From NCBI GenBank assembly GCA_934141445.1, contig CAKPCF010000003.1:55882-119881 (forward strand): a stretch of DNA of 64,000 nt. Direction: 5' to 3'. Position 1 is the first letter of the stretch; each line of letters starts with the position of its first letter. The notes under the pieces are model-generated. The model was not told the origin of the DNA. It worked only from the letters and a program-made list of their open reading frames with translations, and searched no databases. A program made the position numbers and the translations under genes. Source of the DNA: an uncultured Clostridia bacterium. GTDB taxonomy: Bacteria > Bacillota > Clostridia > TANB77 > CAG-508. This document shows positions 57,782 to 64,000 of this stretch, piece by piece.

Positions 57782-59117
57782 TTTTATTTTCCCTCCTAAT
57801 TTTTACATTTATTGCTCTATTTCCCTTAGATGTTTGCACCACTTCAAACTCTGCTACTTTATTCATAGCTAAAAATCTTGAGTTTATTACATCTTTTGTT
57901 TTAAAATATATATTTTCCTTAAATTTATCTGAACTAATAAAACCAAAAGTTTCATTTAAATTACATATTTTACCCACATAATGTTCTCTTATTCCTTGAA
58001 TACTTTGAATATGTTCTGAAGCTATTTTTTGTAACAAATTTATATTAGGTTTATTTTTAAGATTTAGATTATATTTCTTAATTGCAAACTCTAATTCTTC
58101 TGTTAATCTCCAGCCCTCTCTATTTCTATAATAAGCACTAGCTTCATAATACAATTTTGCATTTATTAGGTTTCCTTTATTTTCCCATAAAAGTGCTATA
58201 TCCTGTAAAAGTCTATTCATCATTTCATATTTAAAATTACAATTTAACGCTTTATTAGCATATAGCAAAGCTTCATCCATCTTTCCAAATCGCCAATACA
58301 TTGATGATACTTTATGATACATAAACCAGTGATGTTCTTCAAATGCTAACTCTTTATACTTATTGATTTCACTTTCTAAATTTTCCTCGTCCACTTCCAT
58401 ACACTTACTAAAATATAATCTTGACTTAATCCATACATCATTTCTATAATGAAATCTTTCTATATTATTTAGGGCCTCTTCACAAGTAGTAATACATTCT
58501 TCGTATCTTTGTAATTTTTCTAAAGCTTTTGTTTTATATTGGTAATAAAACTCTTTTTTAGATGCCATTTCTCTTTCTTGACCACTATCATCTTGAAAAT
58601 TAAATACATCTTCTGATAGTTCATTAGGATTTAATGCTTCAATCCATCTTAAAACTTCTTTATAATTAACACTTGCACTTTTCAAATATACTCTAACTAC
58701 TTTAAATATAGTTAAAACATATGGATTAAAGTAATCTCTATCTTTTGGAAATTGTTTACTATTGTTTTTTATGAATGTTGCTTCTTTAATAAATTCTTGA
58801 AAATTACTCTCTTCATTTTTCACAAAATCCTTAATGTAAACACCATATATGCACCAGCACAAGCATCTTATTATATATTCATTATTAATAATTCTTTTAT
58901 TTTTTGCATGTTCTCTACATATCTTTATAAACTCATCTGGTTTACCATTATTCCTTAATACTTCTCCATAATCATATAATAAATAGACATCATTCTTGCT
59001 TGAATTTTCCCATAAGTTTCGGAGTATTATTTCAGCTTTTATCATATCACCACTTTTTATATATTCTTTTGCTTTTTCTCTTGTAAAATCTATATCTTCT
59101 AATTTTTCCTCCTCCAT
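57759..59117 (-). CDS. TPR-repeat protein with C-terminal cold-shock-like domain
   Basis: The 452-residue protein starts at 59117 behind AAGGAG; a TTG at 59150 is less likely. TPR-like helical pairs span about residues 20-370 (for example DEALLYANKALNCNF, GNLINAKLYYEASAYY). The C-terminus has an RNA-binding cold-shock/OB-like domain with VGKICNLNETFGFIS and IYFKTKDV. It overlaps rnlA. I know no standard partner of this kind for RnlAB; a sensor or targeting role is inferred from translational coupling. Confidence 0.72.
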   Translation of the reverse strand: MEEEKLEDIDFTREKAKEYIKSGDMIKAEIILRNLWENSSKNDVYLLYDYGEVLRNNGKPDEFIKICREHAKNKRIINNEYIIRCLCWCIYGVYIKDFVKNEESNFQEFIKEATFIKNNSKQFPKDRDYFNPYVLTIFKVVRVYLKSASVNYKEVLRWIEALNPNELSEDVFNFQDDSGQEREMASKKEFYYQYKTKALEKLQRYEECITTCEEALNNIERFHYRNDVWIKSRLYFSKCMEVDEENLESEINKYKELAFEEHHWFMYHKVSSMYWRFGKMDEALLYANKALNCNFKYEMMNRLLQDIALLWENKGNLINAKLYYEASAYYRNREGWRLTEELEFAIKKYNLNLKNKPNINLLQKIASEHIQSIQGIREHYVGKICNLNETFGFISSDKFKENIYFKTKDVINSRFLAMNKVAEFEVVQTSKGNRAINVKIRRENKNGRNMYK

Positions 59118-59307
59118 AAGTGTCTCCTTAATAAACTTTATATAATCCAAATGTTATAATCGTTATTACTATGTTAATATTATATATAATATATATCACA
59201 TATCTTTTTAAAATTATGTCGAAACTTGTATTTTATTATCAAAAAAAGCAAAATAATTTTATATTATATAATTACTATTATCTTGCTTTTCTTTTGTTAT
59301 TTTCATA

Positions 59308-59493
59308 TTAGTCATTACCTTTAACTTCTATTCCGTCATTAAAGATTTTAACTATCTTGCTAAAATCCTTTGCACCTATATGTGAATAATAACTCCCACC
59401 ATCAATATAACACGATTCACATTTACAAGTTACTAAATCATGCAAACTCTTTGATTCAATTATATCGCCACATAATAAGCATTTTATTTTCAT
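59308..59493 (-). CDS. Small zinc-ribbon-like protein
   Basis: The 61-residue protein starts at the ATG at 59493, 7 bp after GAGAGG. It has four cysteines in two pairs (CLLCGD, then CKCESC) followed by DGGSYYSHIG. This layout is typical of small zinc-binding proteins (DUF7695-like) found on phages and accessory islands. It lies between the RnlAB-Hachiman operon and the divergent restriction gene. No function is known to me. Confidence 0.68.
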   Translation of the reverse strand: MKIKCLLCGDIIESKSLHDLVTCKCESCYIDGGSYYSHIGAKDFSKIVKIFNDGIEVKGND

Positions 59494-59567
59494 AACCATA
59501 CCTCTCAAATTTATCCTTTTCGTTTATCTGTATCTTATCACATTCTTTACAATTTTTCTACATATCC

Positions 59568-59596
59568 TTGCCCATTTCTACAATTTCTTGTATAAT
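59568..59596 (+). promoter_or_regulatory. Promoter of the restriction endonuclease gene
   Basis: TTGCCC, 17 bases and TATAAT end only 19 bp before the ATG at 59616, implying a very short leader that contains the AAAGGAGA site. A longer reading frame from 59568 would lie inside this promoter and is rejected. Confidence 0.65.
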
Positions 59597-59615
59597 ATGC
59601 TCAAAGGAGAATATT

Positions 59616-61001
59616 ATGGATAATTTACCCTATATAAGAAGTTCAAAAGAATCAATAGTTCAATATGCACTTAATCTAAAAGAAAAAACATTTAAAGACA
59701 TTTTATTAAATGACCCTAATATTACAGATGAAGACAGAGCTGTATTATTTGAATACTATAATAACCCTAAATCAAAAGGGTCATTAGGTCAATTAATAGA
59801 AAAACATTTTTTCTTCTATGATATAAATAGTAATTCTGAGGCAGATTTTAATGAAGCTGGAGTTGAATTAAAAGTTACTCCATATACTATAAAATCTAAC
59901 GGTGACTTAAGAGCAAAAGAAAGACTTGTACTTACTATTATTAACTACATGAAAGATTATAAAGAAGAAGATTTTCTAAAAAGCCATGTATATGAGAAAT
60001 GTGCCTTAATGCTTTTAATTTATTATTTATACGAACCAAATAAAGAAAGATTAGATTATTTAATAAATTACATTAAACTATTTCAATTTCCAGAAGAAGA
60101 TTTAGAAATAATAAAAAATGATTATAAAATAATTATTGATAAGATAAAAAATGGTAAGGCAGAAGAAATATCTGAAAGTGATACAAACTATTTAGGTGCT
60201 TGTACTAAAGGCGCTAATGCAAACTCTTTAAGAGAACAACCTTTTAGTACTGAAAAAGCAATGCAAAGAGCTTTTTGTTTAAAAAATTCTTATATGTCTT
60301 ATATTCTAAACCACTATATTGTAAATAAAACTGAAAAATATGAGTCTGTTATAAAAGATGCTAATATCTTAAAAGAACAAACTCTAGAACAATATATTAT
60401 TAGTAAACTAGAACCCTATTATAATCAAGATATAGAGTTCTTAAAGCATAAATTTAATATTCCATATCAGGTAACTAATAAATCTTTTACATATTTACTA
60501 GCAAAAGGAATGTTAGAAGTAGTAAATGAAAAAATCGAAGAATTTGAAAAAGCTAACATAAAAATAAAAGCTATTAGATTAAGACCTGATGGTATGCCAA
60601 AAGAGTCTATGTCTTTTCCGACTTTTAAATATACTGAGATTGTTAAAGAAACATGGTTAGATTCTGAACTATATGAAACTTTTTCAACTACTAAATATTT
60701 ATTTATGATATATCAGTATGTGAATGAAGACACTTTAATTTTCAAGAAATCTATGTTCTGGAATGTACCAGAAAAAGATTTAAATACCGAAATAAAAAGA
60801 GTTTGGGAAGATACTATTGAAAGAATAAAAAATAATGAATATGATAATTTACCAAGAATATCAGAGAGTCCTATATTACATGTTAGACCTCATGCTAGAA
60901 ATGCTCAAGATACTTATCCAACATTGGATGGTAAACAAGCAATAAAAAAATGTTTTTGGTTAAATGCAAGTTATATAAAACAACAAATAGAAGGAGAGTA
61001 A
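59616..61001 (+). CDS. Sau3AI/MutH-type restriction endonuclease
   Basis: The 461-residue protein has an N-terminal MutH/Sau3AI domain with SKGSLGQLIEK and the catalytic triad Asp77, Glu84, Lys86 in DFNEAGVELKVTPY; the D-x6-E-x-K spacing equals that of MutH. A second related domain follows, ending in PTLDGKQAIKKCFWLNASYI. Sau3AI cuts GATC, and GATC is the likely target here. It forms a two-gene plus-strand operon with the next gene and converges with the methyltransferase gene. Confidence 0.85.
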   Translation: MDNLPYIRSSKESIVQYALNLKEKTFKDILLNDPNITDEDRAVLFEYYNNPKSKGSLGQLIEKHFFFYDINSNSEADFNEAGVELKVTPYTIKSNGDLRAKERLVLTIINYMKDYKEEDFLKSHVYEKCALMLLIYYLYEPNKERLDYLINYIKLFQFPEEDLEIIKNDYKIIIDKIKNGKAEEISESDTNYLGACTKGANANSLREQPFSTEKAMQRAFCLKNSYMSYILNHYIVNKTEKYESVIKDANILKEQTLEQYIISKLEPYYNQDIEFLKHKFNIPYQVTNKSFTYLLAKGMLEVVNEKIEEFEKANIKIKAIRLRPDGMPKESMSFPTFKYTEIVKETWLDSELYETFSTTKYLFMIYQYVNEDTLIFKKSMFWNVPEKDLNTEIKRVWEDTIERIKNNEYDNLPRISESPILHVRPHARNAQDTYPTLDGKQAIKKCFWLNASYIKQQIEGE

Positions 61002-61003
61002 TT

Positions 61004-62137
61004 ATGGCAGGTTATATTTTTTCATTAGGAAAAGATAATGCACAAGAAATATTAAAAAATTGTATATATAATGGTTGCTATTCAACAAATATGAGTCCAA
61101 TAACTGAAACTACAAGAAATTTTATACCATTTGAAGCTACCTTTACTGATTATTGTAGTATGAAAACTGGAGATAATATATATTTTTTCACAAATAGAAA
61201 AATATATGGTATTGGGGAGCTAATTTGTAAAGGAAATGATTGTAAATTTGTTAATTATCCAACTGCATCCACTCCAGTCCAAGAAAGTTATGAAAATATA
61301 TCTAAAGAAATGATATTAAATGATAATCCATCAAATGTTAATAATCGTTGGATTTGTATTTTTAAACCTTCTCCAGAATTTTATTGCAATCCGGTAGATA
61401 TGGATGATGTTCTTTCATATAAACCAGATACATTTAAAACTTTAAGAACTTTTTGGAAAAAATCATTTACCAAAATAAATGATGAAGAAAACAATTCATT
61501 AAAAGAATTTATTTTGTTACGTAATCAGAATAACACAAATACTTATGCTTATTCTTCAGATTTCCAAAAAAGAAATGAAAAAAAATTTCAAAATAAAGAC
61601 TATTTATTATCTTATAAACCAATACTTGATTTTGCAACTACACAAGATAATAAAATAAAACACGAAATGGCTTTAGAATCAGCTGTAGTTTTAGAATTGT
61701 GTAATAATAAAAATTCAGTTTTTGGTAACTGGGATTATATTTCTCATCAAGTTGAAGCATCACCTTTCAAACCAATTGACTACATGGATAAAATCGATGT
61801 TTTTGGATATAGATTTTTACCAAATACTAAAATAGTTTCTAAATATCTAATTATTGAAAACAAAAATGAAGAAGCAACTATAGAAGTCGCAGAACAAATA
61901 AGTAAATATGTAGATTGGGTAGTTAGAAATTATGCTTATGGCAATTATGAAATGGTAGAAGCATATATTGTTGCACCTAGTTTCTCTGAAGATTTGTTGA
62001 AAAATGGTAAATCTGTTGTTGAAAGAAAATATATAATTTCGAGTCATCCTGTAGAAAATAGAATGTGGAACGATTTAGGTTTTATATCTTATAGTTATTC
62101 AAATAAAAAAATATCTTTTAAAAAAGAAGGAATTTAA
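61004..62137 (+). CDS. Restriction-linked protein with PUA/EVE-like N-terminus and putative PD-(D/E)xK nuclease core
   Basis: The 377-residue protein starts at 61004, 2 bp after the endonuclease stop and 6 bp after AAGGAG. Its N-terminal part (about 1-90) has a MKTGDNIYFFTNRKIYGIGE segment reminiscent of PUA/EVE-type base-binding domains. Its C-terminal part has IDVFGYR followed by YLIIENKNEEATIEVAEQIS, a possible D..ExK nuclease site. I do not recognise the family. Coupling to a Sau3AI-like enzyme suggests a helper or second nuclease. Confidence 0.6.
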   Translation: MAGYIFSLGKDNAQEILKNCIYNGCYSTNMSPITETTRNFIPFEATFTDYCSMKTGDNIYFFTNRKIYGIGELICKGNDCKFVNYPTASTPVQESYENISKEMILNDNPSNVNNRWICIFKPSPEFYCNPVDMDDVLSYKPDTFKTLRTFWKKSFTKINDEENNSLKEFILLRNQNNTNTYAYSSDFQKRNEKKFQNKDYLLSYKPILDFATTQDNKIKHEMALESAVVLELCNNKNSVFGNWDYISHQVEASPFKPIDYMDKIDVFGYRFLPNTKIVSKYLIIENKNEEATIEVAEQISKYVDWVVRNYAYGNYEMVEAYIVAPSFSEDLLKNGKSVVERKYIISSHPVENRMWNDLGFISYSYSNKKISFKKEGI

Positions 62138-62150
62138 TTTCCTTCTTTTT
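62121..62150. terminator. Bidirectional terminator containing both convergent stop codons
   Basis: AAAAAGAAGGAA pairs with TTCCTTCTTTTT. The loop TTTAAT holds the overlapping stop codons of the plus-strand gene (62135-62137) and the methyltransferase gene (62134-62136). Confidence 0.8.
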
Positions 62151-63337
62151 CAAATATTTCATTTAATCTTAATCCCATTTTTTCAATCAGTCCTACTACT
62201 AATGCATTTCCCATACAAAAATATCTAAAATTTTGTGGCATTCCAGTATTTGTCCAATTGTCTGGGAATCCATTTATTCTCTCCGTTTCTAAAGGAGTTA
62301 ATAACCTATAACATTTACTTTTAGGATCTTCTATAACATGTGTACTCCTATTTAAACTACCTTCACTTGTTAGCATGGTTCTAGCTGGTTTTTCTAATGA
62401 ATCCGGAAAAGCTATTGCTCCTTCTCTAAAATGATATTCGTGTGGAGTTCCTGCTTTTCTTAATATATCTTTTGCACCTTTTAAGTAATTCCATTTTTCT
62501 AAATTATCACCTAGATAATATTTGTCTTCCACTCCATCTTTTTCTACAATCTTGTTTAATGATGTATATTTAACTTCTACAGGATTCACATCTTCAGTAT
62601 AAATCTTTCCATTTCGCATCACACCAGCATTTTTAAAGTCTAATTTAAAGTGTTCTGATACATCATATACATCATCATATTTAAATTCATATTCTTTACC
62701 ATCAATATTACTTCCTATCTCAAATTGTTTAATAAAAAAACCGATTTTTATGAATGATATTCTCTAGCTTTTCTCCTTCAATATCATGATAATAATTTGT
62801 GGTATTTTTACAAGCAAATATAAATGTTCTTCTTCTTCTTTGAGCAAATCCATACTCAGCAGCATTTATAACTCTCCATTCAACTGTATATCCTAAATCA
62901 TTAAAACAAGCTAAAATTACTCCGAAGTCCCTACCTCTTTGACTAGCTGGCGATTTCAATAATCTATCTACATTTTCAAGAAGAACAAACTTTGGCGATT
63001 TTTCTTCTAAAACATCTCTTATTTGCCACCAAAGTACGCCTTTTTTTCCTTCCATCCCTTTTGCCCCAGTTCTAGCTACTGAATAATCTTGGCAAGGAAA
63101 TCCTCCTACTAATAAATTATGATTTGGAATATCTTTTTTATTTACACTTGCAATATCTTCATTTATATAATTTTCACTTTTCCCGAAATGTGATACATAA
63201 CAATCAAACGCATATTGATTTTTCTTTCCAGGTTCCCATTGATTAGCCCAAACTGTATTCCAATTAGAATCTGCTTTTTCTAATCCAATTCTAAATCCTC
63301 CAACTCCTGCAAATAATTCGCATACTGTTTTATCCAT
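62134..63337 (-). pseudogene. DNA cytosine-5 methyltransferase, frameshifted in a 7-T tract
   Basis: The N-terminal part (62729-63337, 202 residues) has motif I ELFAGVGGFRIGL, catalytic GGFPCQDYS (Cys82), ENV and QRRRR motifs. The C-terminal part (62134-62622 and open farther upstream) has LLTPLETERINGFPDNW and GNALVVGLIEKMG. Seven T on the minus strand (plus-strand A at 62734-62740) shift the frame into TAT-TAA. With six T the frame is open over 400 residues, close to M.Sau3AI. It should methylate the target of the neighbouring endonuclease. Sequencing error, phase variation or recoding are all possible. Confidence 0.85.
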
Positions 63338-63362
63338 TTTGCACGTCCTTTCTACTTTTGCT

Positions 63363-63391
63363 ATTATATATTTTTTTGATTATTTTGTAAA
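63363..63391 (-). promoter_or_regulatory. Promoter of the cytosine methyltransferase gene
   Basis: TTTACA, 17 bases and TATAAT on the minus strand lie about 26 bp upstream of the start at 63337; AGAAAGGACG before the ATG is the ribosome binding site. Confidence 0.55.
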
Positions 63392-63522
63392 GATCTTTTT
63401 CTAAATTTATTATAAAATATTTTAATAAAAAGATCAACATTTTTTTCAAATTTTATAAATAAAATTTATTTTATTTATATTATCAAACATTTGTTTTATT
63501 TTCAATACTTTTTATAAATTTT

Positions 63523-64000
63523 TTAATTTCTCCCAAAGAAATAATCATAAGGATAATCTGCCTTAATATATAATTCAGTCAACTCCATTTTATACTGTTC
63601 TAGTAACTCTAAATACTTTTGTTTGAAAACATTTTTGCAAATCCACTCAACTCCTTTACTAGAAATAACAATTTTGCCATCAACTAAAAATTTATATTGC
63701 TCAAATCCATTATCACACATTTTTTTAATAGCTTTTCTAACAGTATTTTCTTTTCTATTGAAATAATTACATAACTGTTTTATATTCATATCTTCATTCC
63801 ACCAATTTTCATTATGTTCTATTTTTAATAATTCTTCATATTGCTTAATTCTATCTTCGAAAAAATCCACATCAGCATCTGTTAGTGATTTTTCCTTTTG
63901 AAAATACACTTGAGTTAACCATGCATATCCTTCTGCTAAAATAAAATATTTCCTACTTTTTACTTTCTCACTCCTCCATCTGCAAGTTGGATGTTTTTTT
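63523..64000 (-). CDS. Unrecognised protein, 5' end outside window
   Basis: The frame is open from 63523 to the right edge, so the N-terminus is missing; a GTG at 63909 is in frame but no start is needed there. Visible features are KYFILAEGYAWLTQVYF, a helix-turn-helix-like region (IKQLCNYFNRKENTVRKAIK) and a C-terminal helix ending in YPYDYFFGRN. The winged-helix-like middle suggests DNA binding or replication-type function, but I do not recognise the family. Confidence 0.55.
   Translation of the reverse strand, partial: KKHPTCRWRSEKVKSRKYFILAEGYAWLTQVYFQKEKSLTDADVDFFEDRIKQYEELLKIEHNENWWNEDMNIKQLCNYFNRKENTVRKAIKKMCDNGFEQYKFLVDGKIVISSKGVEWICKNVFKQKYLELLEQYKMELTELYIKADYPYDYFFGRN

Noticed and set aside
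1..64000. CRISPR arrays, rRNA genes or complete insertion sequences
   Set aside because: I saw no regularly spaced repeats, no rRNA signature and no transposase with terminal inverted repeats.

Overview
The window is very AT-rich, with A/T-biased codons, ggagg-type ribosome binding sites and TTGACA/TATAAT-type promoters. It carries a Spo0E-like phosphatase, Lgt, an LCP protein, ComEA, CvpA and a DacF-like carboxypeptidase. This points to a low-GC Bacillota, most likely an uncultured, possibly spore-forming, member of the Clostridia. No stop codon reassignment is apparent.

Layout. (1) 1-10.0 kb, mostly minus strand: MscS channel (cut by the window edge), Spo0E-like peptide, lgt with two M16 peptidases, tRNA-Gly and tRNA-Cys, a frameshifted rhuM-like gene, a CNNM/CBS transporter, a membrane-anchored unknown protein and a cell-wall glucosaminidase. 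(2) 10.2-40.4 kb: a type IV secretion (T4SS)-like locus. Its main operon runs on the minus strand from 35.6 to 14.5 kb with short gaps. It encodes a pilin, a PrgI/VirB3-like protein, a VirB4 split into two proteins, three VirB6/TrbL-like channel proteins plus a stand-alone head piece, a pair of unknown paralogous membrane proteins, two small VirB8-like candidates and a giant NlpC/P60 protein. A second giant NlpC/P60 paralogue follows behind its own promoter. Six more T4SS-type pilins lie upstream in three transcription units, with a GT-C-like glycosyltransferase gene between them. Four transcription units start at promoters of the form TTGAAA-N17-TATAAT. No relaxase, coupling ATPase or integrase is visible, so this may be a chromosomal secretion or surface machine rather than a conjugative element.

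(3) 40.6-50.3 kb: Spx/ArsC-like protein, initiator tRNA, a second GT-C-like protein, a VbhA/Fic toxin-antitoxin pair, a lipase-like hydrolase, ComEA, DacF-like peptidase, LCP, CvpA and a DUF5711-like protein. (4) 50.4-52.4 kb: a transition zone with a gene broken by an in-frame stop, about 650 bp without a gene that holds a 14-nt tRNA-Met-like sequence, and a small ORF of different codon use.

(5) 52.5-64 kb: a defence island. One tight minus-strand operon joins a TPR plus cold-shock-like protein, an RnlA/RnlB toxin-antitoxin pair and a Hachiman-like HamA nuclease/HamB helicase pair. Next come a small zinc-finger-like protein and a Sau3AI/MutH-type restriction endonuclease with a co-transcribed putative nuclease. 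The cognate cytosine methyltransferase gene converges on these and is frameshifted in a 7-T tract. An unidentified ORF runs off the right edge.

All assignments come from reading the sequence; no database search was run.
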